From: JANRLJ01 sp034437895 | Lineage (GTDB): Bacteria > Chloroflexota > Anaerolineae > Aggregatilineales > Phototrophicaceae | Reading direction: 5' to 3' | Length of the DNA: 41,266 nt | Assembly: GCA_034437895.1 (NCBI GenBank) | Contig: DAOTTO010000301.1 | Coordinates: 1 to 41,266 of the forward strand | In this document: positions 31,880 through 40,520 of the stretch, piece by piece | Layout of the letters: every line of letters starts with the position of its first letter | Numbering within the stretch: the first letter of the stretch is position 1 | The notes under the pieces: generated by a model | The model's database searches: none | What the model saw: only the letters and a program-made list of their open reading frames with translations | Told to the model about the DNA's origin: nothing | Program-made: the position numbers and the translations under genes

Positions 31880-33943
31880 TCAGGAACTTGGATACATCAG
31901 CAAGAATCCGATGACGCGCATTGAATCGAGCGATTGGAAGACTACAACGTCATACAACTGATCCGCTTCTAACAGCACATTCGGCAGCAGCAGCGCGATT
32001 TTGTCCTCGCGTGGATCAAATACGATTAAATCATTCGCGCCAACGGAAAAATCCTGAAAATCGGAGGCTGTTTGATTAGCCGTGAAGCCGATCATGCGAA
32101 TTGTGTCGAAAAACATGGAAGGTCTTGCATCCGTATAAGTCTGAGGCGTGGCTTCAGGGAGTGCATTAGTCGCAGCCGGAACGTAGCCTAATCCAAAAAT
32201 GTTTTCCGTCAATTCACTCAAATTCACCAACCGGACGCGAGGGTTTGCGTCATTCCGGCGCAGGCTGGTCTCTTCCACAATCGTGAGTGTCGGTGTGAAT
32301 CCGACGAAACCAGCCGCGTAAACACTGTATTGCTTTGAGGTATCGAAGTCATAATTGACCGTCGCTAAGGGCGCTTGCTCATTCGGGCTACGGACAGTTA
32401 TCATCTGTGAACCAGCGGGCGCAGAAACTAAATTGCTCGCTTGCCCGAATGCAATACCTAATGCGGCGGGTGTCTCGCCGATGACAAAATCCGCCCCGAT
32501 GCTGCCTTCAATCCCATTAATAAATCGAATCAAAGTTGGGACTCTGGGCGTGGCAGAGGGGGTAACATCCACCGCAAGTCCGGCTAATGTCTCATCAATA
32601 CCGACATTTTCGCTAAAAATGACCGGAGGCACATCCGACGCAGCACCTGTCAACAAATAAAGATAGCTGCGCCCTGCATCTAAGGTGATATTTTCGGCGG
32701 TTTCGATGCGTCCACTTTCCACCTGACCCTCGACCAAATTCCAATAAAAATTGACCGTATCGGCAATAATCAAGAGAGGCTGGCTGGCCTGCCCATATGC
32801 TAAATCTGGCGTTCCGGGGATGGGGCCGCCGCCGACATTAACGCGCACACGCGGCACATTTGGCAGCGTATTCACAAAGATAATGCGGGCTTGTCCGGGT
32901 CGAATGGGGGAGTTGTCTTCCTGAACAATAGTCATCTGGAGTTTGTCCGCCGAACCCATGAAAACTAAGGAGAGATTTTGATCTTCCTGTGGGGTGATTT
33001 GTTGCTGGAATAGCGGTTGTGTTGTTGTGTGGTCTGTCCCCGCAAGATAGGCAGATAAGGTGTAACGATGTGGGAGGATTTCCTGCCATCCGCTCGGACG
33101 ATCATAAGCTATATTTTGCGCGAAGGGCTGTTCATCCAAATAAATATCTAACGCGCCTGAGTCCGGCGCAATATTAATGACGCGCATAGTCGCCCGACCT
33201 GGAATGCGGCTGTTCAGGTCAATTACACTTAAACTCGCCGGATCGTCAGCGCGACCCGTTATTACAAGTGTATAGCTAAAGCGCGGTAAAAGATTGATGT
33301 CGTGACTCAGCAGCGGTTGACCGTTGCCTAGAAATTCAAGCGTTGTTCGTCCGCTGGGAACGATGATGGCTCCTGAACTTTGCCCGAAAGCGAAAGTTCC
33401 TGTAATTTCCTCGCTATTTTGCCGTACTTCCAGATCAGCGCCACGCGGGACAGCATGGACAATATTGACCCATGTTTCGGTAGGCACAAGGGTTTGATTG
33501 GTTTCTGGATATAAGGCGATTGCAGGCGCGTCGGCTGTGCCAGTGAAGACCAAAATAAGTGTTTTATCGGCTTCTATAGTGATTGTTTGTTCAAGTAAGG
33601 GGATATCGCTATCTAGTGGTAAGACGCGCACATTATGATCGCCAGCAGAGAGACGGGTGGGTTGTGTCGCGGTGGTATAGCGCATATTCGAGGCGACAAG
33701 TATTTCATCAATGGTGAAATTAAATTGCGCTCCATCCGGCATGGCATGAGCGATTCGAAGAAAGCCGTCTGCTTGTGATAAATCTTGTGTGATAGGCTGT
33801 GCGGTGGGTGCAATGGTGCTTTCAGCAGTGGTTTCGGGGGTAGGTGCGGCGGGAACGGTAGACGGTGGCGCGTCATTCGATTGGCAGGCACTCACTAGCA
33901 GAACCAAAAAAACGGCGATCAAACAATAATTTATATGGCGCAT
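31880..33943 (-). CDS. DUF4397-repeat lipoprotein
   Basis: 687-residue exported lipoprotein. The signal peptide ends in the lipobox LLVSAC with the lipidated cysteine at C20, then a Ser/Thr/Pro/Ala-rich tether (about 21-60). The rest is at least five DUF4397-type repeats, each a beta-rich unit with a R[IV]-[VI]N/H-x-xP-like start and an AYGQAS-like turn. Examples are WVNIVHAVPRGADLEV, TMRVINIAPDSGALDIY, IIFVNTLPNVPRVRV and LIRFINGIEGSIGADFV. Function of DUF4397 is unknown; such units are common on cell surfaces. I use the ATG at 33943, which has a GGGGGAT ribosome-binding site 6 bases upstream, over a start 8 codons earlier. It follows a related protein on the same strand. Confidence 0.83.
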   Translation of the reverse strand: MRHINYCLIAVFLVLLVSACQSNDAPPSTVPAAPTPETTAESTIAPTAQPITQDLSQADGFLRIAHAMPDGAQFNFTIDEILVASNMRYTTATQPTRLSAGDHNVRVLPLDSDIPLLEQTITIEADKTLILVFTGTADAPAIALYPETNQTLVPTETWVNIVHAVPRGADLEVRQNSEEITGTFAFGQSSGAIIVPSGRTTLEFLGNGQPLLSHDINLLPRFSYTLVITGRADDPASLSVIDLNSRIPGRATMRVINIAPDSGALDIYLDEQPFAQNIAYDRPSGWQEILPHRYTLSAYLAGTDHTTTQPLFQQQITPQEDQNLSLVFMGSADKLQMTIVQEDNSPIRPGQARIIFVNTLPNVPRVRVNVGGGPIPGTPDLAYGQASQPLLIIADTVNFYWNLVEGQVESGRIETAENITLDAGRSYLYLLTGAASDVPPVIFSENVGIDETLAGLAVDVTPSATPRVPTLIRFINGIEGSIGADFVIGETPAALGIAFGQASNLVSAPAGSQMITVRSPNEQAPLATVNYDFDTSKQYSVYAAGFVGFTPTLTIVEETSLRRNDANPRVRLVNLSELTENIFGLGYVPAATNALPEATPQTYTDARPSMFFDTIRMIGFTANQTASDFQDFSVGANDLIVFDPREDKIALLLPNVLLEADQLYDVVVFQSLDSMRVIGFLLMYPSS

Positions 33944-33986
33944 AGATAATCCCCCTTCATCAAGCAAAGCCTAATCCTCACGCCAT

Positions 33987-34053
33987 GATAGCACGAAGTC
34001 CCGTAGGCTAAGACCTTAATCTTGTGCCTACGGGACTTCTTGACTACGCTATC
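33987..34053. terminator. Long nested hairpin between the two DUF4397 genes
   Basis: A perfect 14-bp stem (33995-34008 with 34026-34039) with a 17-base loop, enclosed by a second GATAGC/GCTATC pair at the outside (33987-33992 with 34048-34053). A T-rich run (34054-34062) follows on the plus strand only, although both neighbouring genes read on the minus strand. It may terminate minus-strand transcription as a bare hairpin or block antisense transcription. Confidence 0.5.
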
Positions 34054-34074
34054 TTTTATTTTTACTGCCCGGAT

Positions 34075-36564
34075 TTAGCCAGCGTTAGTTGCCTCTGGGG
34101 TGACTTCAATACTTGTATCCACGCCCGTATCAACAACGGGGATCGCGCTGATGTCGGCAGGCTGATTGTTAAAGCTGACGTTGACGAAAGCTGTTGCCAC
34201 CCATCCGATTTGATTGTTGAAGCTCGTTTGCAGCCACAGCGAGTCCAATGTTCTTCCAGTGATGACCAAACGTGATGCAGCCGGAATTTGCACGAGGACT
34301 TGCGCTTGATCGCTGGGGGTGCGCCGCAAATTCAAGTTTGCATCTTGATTAACGTTCACATCACCGACAAAGGTATTTTGCAGGGGGTTGCGGGTGGCTT
34401 GCGAAACGCCCGGTGTTCCTTGGCTGACTTCACCGCGTTCAAGCGCTTCATCTGCCGTGAGCAGCAGCCCGCGTGAATTGAGTTCTTCGGTGGTGACAGG
34501 TTGATCTCGGTAACGGAATTCGACGAAGTTTGTGCTGGCCCATCCCGTAACGATGTTGTTTTCGGGGGTAATGTAACGCACAAACACCCAGTTGCCAGAA
34601 GTACCCAATCCGATGAAATCCAGAACGGTATCATTTTGGACACGCGCCAAAACCTCACCAGTTGAATCTGGCAAACGGCGGATGTTGAGGTTGATCCCCG
34701 ACTCCAGCCCAATCACGACGACGGTCACGCGATTTTCAGGCGTAGGGGCAGGCGTTACCACGACACCGACAAGTTGACCGGGTGTATTGCCGGGAACGGT
34801 GGGCAGATTCGCTAGTCGTTGGTCGCTGCCATCAGGAGCGCGGACATCGAGATATTGCGCGATTACCCAAGCTGTAATCGTCCCGCCATCGCCTGTTGTG
34901 AAGCTGACATTAAGCCAAGTGGTTTGCAGGTCAAGATCGGCTTCTTCATTGGGTAATAGCGATGCAAGATCAACAAAGGGTTGACCATCCGCGCTAGGAA
35001 GTTCTAACCCGTTGATGTCTACAGGAGCGCCTTCGCGTCCAATAATTGAGAGTACACTGCCTGATGGGGCAAGGCCGAGTGAGAGCGCATTTGGGTCAGG
35101 ATATTGGCGCAGTTGTAAGTTCACGCCGGGGTCAAGAACAATGCGCCCAGTTGGTAGTGAGGGGGCTGCTGTAGCGACAGGTTGTACCGCTGCGGTGGGC
35201 GCAGGCGTGGCGAGAATGACAACTGGGTCAGGAGTTGTCTCTTGCGCTATAGGTGTGCTTACAACTGCGACTTCGACTGCTGGTGCCGCGCCCGGCGCAC
35301 TCCCTAAGCCGAAGCTCAGATAAGTTGGTGCGATCAGGAGTTCAGGCGATGAGCCGCCCAAAGCGATCAAATTATAATAAACGCCGCCGTAAAACGTGAC
35401 CTCATCCAAATCGACTGTCGGGCTTGCGCCATCAATGGCGAAGGTTACGCTGGGTGCTGCGACTACCGGGTCTATCGTCGTCACATCACTAGCGCTCTCG
35501 GCAGCCAATTCTTCCGTGAGGGTTGTGCCGTTATCGAGCGCTACGGAAACCGTCGAGTCGCCGGATAGGGTATTGATGACGTTGATCAGCGCTTTATCAG
35601 GCGTAATTCCACCAATTGCGTCTGGGAACACGCCGACGCTGATTTCTTCGACACTGCCGAGCGCGACCACTGTTTGGGCGGCCCCTGCCTCGACACTCAG
35701 ATCAGCATCCAGCAGGGCTTCCGTCGTACCTGCGGCGCGTATTTGAACCGCATAATCACCTGCCGGGAGCGCGATATGTTCTGTTGCGTTGCCATAGGCG
35801 AGTGTGGGGACGATCAAAATTTCATTGGCATAAATATCGACATCAGGTGCATCCGCCGCCGCATGAACGAGCCGGACGAAACCGCTGTCGGCTTCTGGCG
35901 CAGTCGGCGCGGAAATCACGAGGGCTTGTGGCTCGTCTGGTGTTCCGTGAAGGATGAGGATTTCTGATGTTCCGCTGACGAGGCCAATCGGCGTTTCCGG
36001 CAAAACCACATCTTCAGTCCCGGCAGCCACCGCGCCAATGATATATACGTTGGACGGAACATCAATGGTGCCCAAAAATTGGGTATAGGCCAAGTCGGTG
36101 ATGATGACATCGCCGTTTGCGGTGACATCAATATTCGGCCCGCCTTCGATGGCGTGAACAATCATAAAACGAGAATTACCGGACGTGAGCGAGATAAAGC
36201 TATCCACGTAGGCATTGAATTGCAGCGTTTCAAGGCTTGATGCGACCAGCGTGATCGGCTCAGGAATCTCTGCATTTAAGGTGACAGTTTGTTCCCAGAG
36301 CGTGGTGGTTTGCTCATGCTGTGTTACCGTAATGGCATGGTCGCCACTCGGCAAATTGACGTAACCTGTCGCCTGACCATAAGCCAGATTGCTGATCGTC
36401 AGTTGCCCATCGGTATAAATATCAATAGGGTCAACACCAGGGACAACATGGACGAAGCGCATCGCGCCTGTTACACCGTCTTGGGCGGTTGTGCTGAGTA
36501 CACCGAGTGCCAATAGCAGAATCGCCAACAACCCGATACCTAAATAACGTTTATAGCTGCTCAT
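34075..36564 (-). CDS. Exported DUF4397 and SH3-domain protein
   Basis: About 829-residue secreted protein. The signal peptide ends near TTAQ, with cleavage likely before DG. There is no lipobox. Three or four DUF4397 units occupy about 35-420: FVHVVPGVDPIDIYTDGQ, FMIVHAIEGGPNIDV, FVRLVHAAADAPDVDIYAN, and a divergent ALINVINTLSGDSTV. A Thr/Pro/Ala linker follows, then three bacterial SH3-like units starting near VNLQLRQYPD, INLNIRRLPDSTGEVLA and ANLNLRRTPSDQAQVLVQI. SH3-type domains often bind cell-wall peptides, so it probably sits in the envelope. I prefer the ATG at 36564, 9 bases after a GAGG site; another ATG three codons upstream and a GTG further upstream are possible. It follows ahcY across a terminator. 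Confidence 0.82.
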   Translation of the reverse strand: MSSYKRYLGIGLLAILLLALGVLSTTAQDGVTGAMRFVHVVPGVDPIDIYTDGQLTISNLAYGQATGYVNLPSGDHAITVTQHEQTTTLWEQTVTLNAEIPEPITLVASSLETLQFNAYVDSFISLTSGNSRFMIVHAIEGGPNIDVTANGDVIITDLAYTQFLGTIDVPSNVYIIGAVAAGTEDVVLPETPIGLVSGTSEILILHGTPDEPQALVISAPTAPEADSGFVRLVHAAADAPDVDIYANEILIVPTLAYGNATEHIALPAGDYAVQIRAAGTTEALLDADLSVEAGAAQTVVALGSVEEISVGVFPDAIGGITPDKALINVINTLSGDSTVSVALDNGTTLTEELAAESASDVTTIDPVVAAPSVTFAIDGASPTVDLDEVTFYGGVYYNLIALGGSSPELLIAPTYLSFGLGSAPGAAPAVEVAVVSTPIAQETTPDPVVILATPAPTAAVQPVATAAPSLPTGRIVLDPGVNLQLRQYPDPNALSLGLAPSGSVLSIIGREGAPVDINGLELPSADGQPFVDLASLLPNEEADLDLQTTWLNVSFTTGDGGTITAWVIAQYLDVRAPDGSDQRLANLPTVPGNTPGQLVGVVVTPAPTPENRVTVVVIGLESGINLNIRRLPDSTGEVLARVQNDTVLDFIGLGTSGNWVFVRYITPENNIVTGWASTNFVEFRYRDQPVTTEELNSRGLLLTADEALERGEVSQGTPGVSQATRNPLQNTFVGDVNVNQDANLNLRRTPSDQAQVLVQIPAASRLVITGRTLDSLWLQTSFNNQIGWVATAFVNVSFNNQPADISAIPVVDTGVDTSIEVTPEATNAG

Positions 36565-36603
36565 TTGACTCATCCTCACTTTGATTGATCGCCCGGTAAA
36601 AGT

Positions 36604-36629
36604 GCGCTGTATCGCTAAGGATACAGCGC
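36604..36629 (-). terminator. Intrinsic terminator after ahcY
   Basis: A perfect 10-bp stem (36604-36613 with 36620-36629) and a 6-base loop, followed on the minus strand by ACTTTTACC. An outer CCCGGT/ACCGGG pair encloses it. It lies 24 bases after the ahcY stop and before the DUF4397-SH3 gene, separating two minus-strand units. Confidence 0.75.
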
Positions 36630-36652
36630 TTTGGTTGTAGACCGGGAATGGT

Positions 36653-37915
36653 TTATGTGCCTTCTTGCCACTGATTCAGGTATTCTTCCTGAACAGTGGT
36701 CAGTTTGTCGATCTTCACGCCCATTGCTTCCAGCTTGAGACGGGCAATTTCTTTGTCAATATCGTCGGGAATGGTGTAAACATTGGGCGTGAGGCTGGCG
36801 ACATTTTTAATCAGATATTCCGCGCCGAGTGCCTGATTAGCGAAGCTCATATCCATCACACTGGCAGGATGGCCTTCCGCAGCGGCGAGATTAATCAGAC
36901 GGCCTTCGCCAAGCACATAAATCGCGCTGCCGTTGACGATGTATTCTTCTACAAAAGGACGCACCAGACGCGGTTCACCTTTGCTCATCTCACGCAGGGC
37001 AGTGAGGTTGATTTCAACATTGAAGTGACCGGAGTTGCAGACAATCGCCCCGTTTTTCATCTTCGCAAAGTGTTGAGCATCCAACACATTGATGTCGCCA
37101 GTGGCGGTGATAAAAATGTCGCCGATTGATGCGGCTTCTTCCATCGGCATCACGCGGAAGCCTTCCATCACGGCTTCTAATGCTGGCAACGGATCGATCT
37201 CGGTGACGATGACGTTTGCGCCCATGCCACGCGCACGGCTGGCAATCCCACGACTGCACCAGCCATAACCTGCGACAACGATGGTGCGTCCCGCCAACAA
37301 AATGTTGGTTGCGCGGACAATACCATCAATTGTGCTTTGTCCAGTGCCGTAACGATTATCGAATAGATGTTTGGTGTTGCTATCATTGATGGCAATCACA
37401 GGGAAAGCTAACGCGCCGTCCTTCGCCATTGCCCGCAGGCGAATCACACCTGTGGTGGTTTCTTCCGTCCCACCTTTGATATGCTCCAGCAGTTCACGAC
37501 GGGTTTTATGGATGGTGCTCACTAAATCCGCACCGTCATCCATCGTGATGTGGGCTTTGTGGTCAAGGGCGGCGGTGATATGGTCGTAATAGGTGTTGTT
37601 GTCTTCACCTTTGATGGCATAAACCGGAATTTCGTCATGAGCGACGAGCGAGGCGGCGACATCATCCTGCGTAGACAGCGGATTAGAGGCGCAAATCACC
37701 ACATCCGCGCCGGCGGCTTGCAGGGTACGCATCAAGTTCGCGGTTTCGGTGGTGACGTGCAAGCAAGCGGCGATACGAATACCTTGTAACGGCTTTTCGC
37801 GCTCGAAACGTTCCATAATGGCGCGGAGGACAGGCATTTCCTGCTCGGCCCATTGAATACGAAACCGGCCCCCGGTGGCTAAACTTAAATCTTTAACATC
37901 ATGTTCGACGGTCAT
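36653..37915 (-). CDS. ahcY: Adenosylhomocysteinase (S-adenosylhomocysteine hydrolase)
   Basis: NAD-dependent enzyme that splits S-adenosylhomocysteine into adenosine and homocysteine, relieving product inhibition of methyltransferases. At 420 residues it is the shorter form, without the ~40-residue insert of some bacterial enzymes. Landmarks are ACLHVTTETANLMRTLQAAG, DDGADLVSTIHKTR, the NDSNTKHLFDNRYGTGQS segment, and the NAD-binding loop VAGYGWCSRGIASRARGMGA. The C-terminus ends LTTVQEEYLNQWQEGT, near the family pattern. A CAGGAGA site precedes the ATG at 37915. The adenosine kinase gene lies upstream on the same strand with a 147-base gap, so the pair probably consumes SAH together. Confidence 0.96.
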   Translation of the reverse strand: MTVEHDVKDLSLATGGRFRIQWAEQEMPVLRAIMERFEREKPLQGIRIAACLHVTTETANLMRTLQAAGADVVICASNPLSTQDDVAASLVAHDEIPVYAIKGEDNNTYYDHITAALDHKAHITMDDGADLVSTIHKTRRELLEHIKGGTEETTTGVIRLRAMAKDGALAFPVIAINDSNTKHLFDNRYGTGQSTIDGIVRATNILLAGRTIVVAGYGWCSRGIASRARGMGANVIVTEIDPLPALEAVMEGFRVMPMEEAASIGDIFITATGDINVLDAQHFAKMKNGAIVCNSGHFNVEINLTALREMSKGEPRLVRPFVEEYIVNGSAIYVLGEGRLINLAAAEGHPASVMDMSFANQALGAEYLIKNVASLTPNVYTIPDDIDKEIARLKLEAMGVKIDKLTTVQEEYLNQWQEGT

Positions 37916-37977
37916 TTTCTCTCCTGAGAATTTAATTGCGGGTCTCTTGCCCTGATTATGGATTACTTAAAGTAGTT

Positions 37978-37995
37978 TGCCCGCAAACGCGGGCA
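37978..37995. repeat. GC-rich hairpin between adenosine kinase and ahcY
   Basis: A 7-bp stem (TGCCCGC/GCGGGCA) with a 4-base loop. A short T-run follows on the plus strand, while on the minus strand the trailing sequence is AACTACTTT, so as a terminator of the adenosine kinase gene it is weak. No SAH riboswitch features were recognised in the 147-base gap. Confidence 0.4.
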
Positions 37996-38062
37996 TTTTA
38001 GCATAGGATGACTGCATTGTCGCCAGTATCTTCTAAATGGCAACATCCGCTTTTGTATTTTC

Positions 38063-39052
38063 TTAAGATGCTGCCACCAGCATCGCATCCAGAACGCCTT
38101 CGTCATCAAAATGGCTGCGGAAACGTTTTACAAAATCCGATAGGGTAAAGGAATGATTTTGTGTGCCGACTTGTTCCAGTACATAAGTGGCGCACAATGC
38201 GCCAACCTCGCCTGCCAATTTGAGTGACCATCCATTCACAATCCCATAAATCAAACCTGCGCGATACGCATCACCGACCCCGGTTGGGTCTTTGATTTGG
38301 TGAGGCGGGAAGACGGGAACATCGACCACATCCGCGCCTTGCTTGTAAATTTTGCTGCCTTTGGCACCATGCGTAATAACAAGAATATCGACGGCCTCAC
38401 GTAAGTCATCCAGCGTCTGCTCTGTTTTCTGGCAGATAACGCCTGCTTCGTACGCATTGACGATCATTGCATACGCCCCTTGCATATCCCGCTTAAGTTC
38501 CTCACCACTCAGGCGGGGGACTTGCTGGCTTGGATCATAAATAAAACGGATTCCGCGATCACGGCATTCTTGGGTGTAGTTGCTCATCGCTTGCGGATCG
38601 TTGGGAGAGACGAGGACAAGATCAGGGTTGCTTTTGATGGCTTCCGAAAGCGGGTAGGATTTAGCGTAAGCCATCGCGCCATTATAAAAAGACGCGATCT
38701 GATTATTTTCTAAATCGGTATTGGCGAAAAAGGACGCGGTGAATACTTCTTCAATCTGGCGTACTAGACTGGTATCTACGCCGGCATCTTCCAGCCATTT
38801 GCGATAATCTGGGAAGTCACGCCCGACTGTTGCCATCACACGCGGACGCACCCCAAACAGCGCCATGCTGTAAGCGATGTTGGCAGCTACGCCGCCCCAG
38901 TGTTTAGTCATTTCATCAACTAAAAAGCTGAGGCTGACTTGATGTAGTTCTTCGCCAATAAAATGGTCGGTAAAACGACCTGGGAAGCGCATCAAATAGT
39001 CATACGCAATCGAACCTGTTACAATGATATTCATCTTTTTTTCTGTACTCAT
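38063..39052 (-). CDS. PfkB-family sugar/nucleoside kinase, adenosine-kinase-like
   Basis: Ribokinase-fold kinase of about 329 residues. The N-terminal GSIAYDYLMRFPGRF, the GGVAANIAYSMALFGVRP substrate loop, and the C-terminal DPTGVGDAYRAGL anion-hole motif with its catalytic Asp (D261) identify the PfkB family. The IAYDY start and DPTGVGD form are typical of bacterial adenosine kinases (AdoK type), which phosphorylate adenosine to AMP. Being next to ahcY, which releases adenosine, supports this assignment. Ribokinase is less likely. The start is the ATG at 39052; an ATG six codons further in (39034) is also possible. Confidence 0.82.
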   Translation of the reverse strand: MSTEKKMNIIVTGSIAYDYLMRFPGRFTDHFIGEELHQVSLSFLVDEMTKHWGGVAANIAYSMALFGVRPRVMATVGRDFPDYRKWLEDAGVDTSLVRQIEEVFTASFFANTDLENNQIASFYNGAMAYAKSYPLSEAIKSNPDLVLVSPNDPQAMSNYTQECRDRGIRFIYDPSQQVPRLSGEELKRDMQGAYAMIVNAYEAGVICQKTEQTLDDLREAVDILVITHGAKGSKIYKQGADVVDVPVFPPHQIKDPTGVGDAYRAGLIYGIVNGWSLKLAGEVGALCATYVLEQVGTQNHSFTLSDFVKRFRSHFDDEGVLDAMLVAAS

Positions 39053-39169
39053 CAAGTAGTGTTTCTTTGGGCATTAAGGGTAGTAGTTTGACTACAACAG
39101 CACGAGAGTATACCACAACCGCTTTTCTATAATAGGATAGAATTGTCTAGCGTGTAAGGATAATCTTTC

Positions 39170-40510
39170 ATGTCTATTTTCGATCAACAGCGTTTGACCA
39201 ACACCATTCTTCAGCTTGAACTAGAAGGGCTGCGGCGCGGCTTTTATAGTGATAAATATTTTACGAATATTGTGCGTATCCTTGAGGGTCTGCGCGGCGC
39301 AGGCTATGGTTTTGCGGGTAATACGCCGCGTCAACTTCCAGTGGATGTGCGTGGTTTTCCTGTTGGCGATATTGAAGTTGAGGCGCAAATTTTTAATCGT
39401 CGTGCGCCCCATGCCCTGATCGCGGGGGTTGATGTGGCTTTGGCGATGATCCGCCACGCGGCGGGACATTATGAAGAGGATCATTTTATCGAAGGGTGGC
39501 AGCGTTTAGAAGTGGTCGCGGTTGAGGATGGCGTAATCACGCATTATGACGGACATCCTGAAAACGTCAGTACCGTGATTGAAATTCGCGGACGTTACAG
39601 TGATTTCACTTTGCTGGAAACGCCTATCTTGGGTGTATTAAGCCGCGCCAGCCGCATAGCGACCAATGTGTACAACGTACTTCAGGTCTGCAATGGAAAG
39701 CCTGTGTTATTTTTCCCGGCACGGTTTGATCTTCCGCAAGTGCAGTCGATTGATGGCTATGCCTATCGACTAGCGGTGCAGCGTTATAACGCGGAATCCG
39801 GTGGCAATATGGCGGCACTCGTCAGCACCGATGCACAAGCTGCATGGTGGGGCGGACGCGGTGGCGGCACTGTTCCCCATGCGATTATCGCTTGTTTTTT
39901 TGCGGATACGGCTGAAGCGATGGTGGCGTTTGCCCACTACATTCCGGTAGAAGTGCCGCGTATCGCGCTGGTTGATTTCAACAATGATGCGGTTGGCGCT
40001 TCATTGGCAACAGTCAATGCGTTTTGGCCTCATTACTTAGAGGCACTCATCAGCGGCAGCGAAGTTGAACAAAAACGATGGACATTAAACGGTGTGCGTT
40101 TAGATACCAGCGCTAATATGCTCGATGTATCCCTAGCCTCAGAGGATGAACGTGGGGTAAGCGCTGAACTTGTCCGTGTGGTGCGGGCGGCGTTTGATAA
40201 AGCATGGGAACAATGGGACGTGCCGGAAAAATGGCGTGAAGCAGCCCAATCCTACTGCAAGCAGGTGCAGATCGTCGTCACAGGGGGATTTAACCGTGAT
40301 CGAATTGAGCGTTTCGAGCGTGAGGGTGTTCCGGTGGATGTTTACGGGGTCGGATCAACGTTTTTAACGAATGACAAGGCCACCAATACCGATTTCACAA
40401 TGGACGTTGTGCGGATAAAAGTCGATGGGCAGTGGGTGGATGTGCCAAAAGTTGGGCGTTTACCGGGGGATAATCCCGATTTGCAACGAGTGGATTTAAG
40501 CCGATTATAG
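39170..40510 (+). CDS. pncB: Nicotinate phosphoribosyltransferase family protein
   Basis: 446-residue cytoplasmic enzyme of the NAPRTase family, converting nicotinate and PRPP to nicotinate mononucleotide for NAD salvage. Family segments include the early LRRGFYSDKYFTNIV with its Asp/Lys, the LETPILGVLSRASRIATNVY helix, FFPARFDLPQVQSIDGYAYR, the GGGTVPHAIIACFF segment and a C-terminal VTGGFNRDRIERFEREGVPVD phosphate loop region. YGVGS and FTMDVVRIKVDG follow. Which pyridine base it uses is not resolved. The ATG at 39170 is 117 bases from the divergent adenosine kinase gene. It is followed by a CpaF-like gene after 10 bases. Confidence 0.88.
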   Translation: MSIFDQQRLTNTILQLELEGLRRGFYSDKYFTNIVRILEGLRGAGYGFAGNTPRQLPVDVRGFPVGDIEVEAQIFNRRAPHALIAGVDVALAMIRHAAGHYEEDHFIEGWQRLEVVAVEDGVITHYDGHPENVSTVIEIRGRYSDFTLLETPILGVLSRASRIATNVYNVLQVCNGKPVLFFPARFDLPQVQSIDGYAYRLAVQRYNAESGGNMAALVSTDAQAAWWGGRGGGTVPHAIIACFFADTAEAMVAFAHYIPVEVPRIALVDFNNDAVGASLATVNAFWPHYLEALISGSEVEQKRWTLNGVRLDTSANMLDVSLASEDERGVSAELVRVVRAAFDKAWEQWDVPEKWREAAQSYCKQVQIVVTGGFNRDRIERFEREGVPVDVYGVGSTFLTNDKATNTDFTMDVVRIKVDGQWVDVPKVGRLPGDNPDLQRVDLSRL

Positions 40511-40520
40511 AGGTTGACTC

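Noticed and set aside
37916..38062. SAH riboswitch before ahcY
   Set aside because: Only a short GC hairpin is visible, with none of the expected multi-helix arrangement by eye; a covariance search would be needed to be certain.
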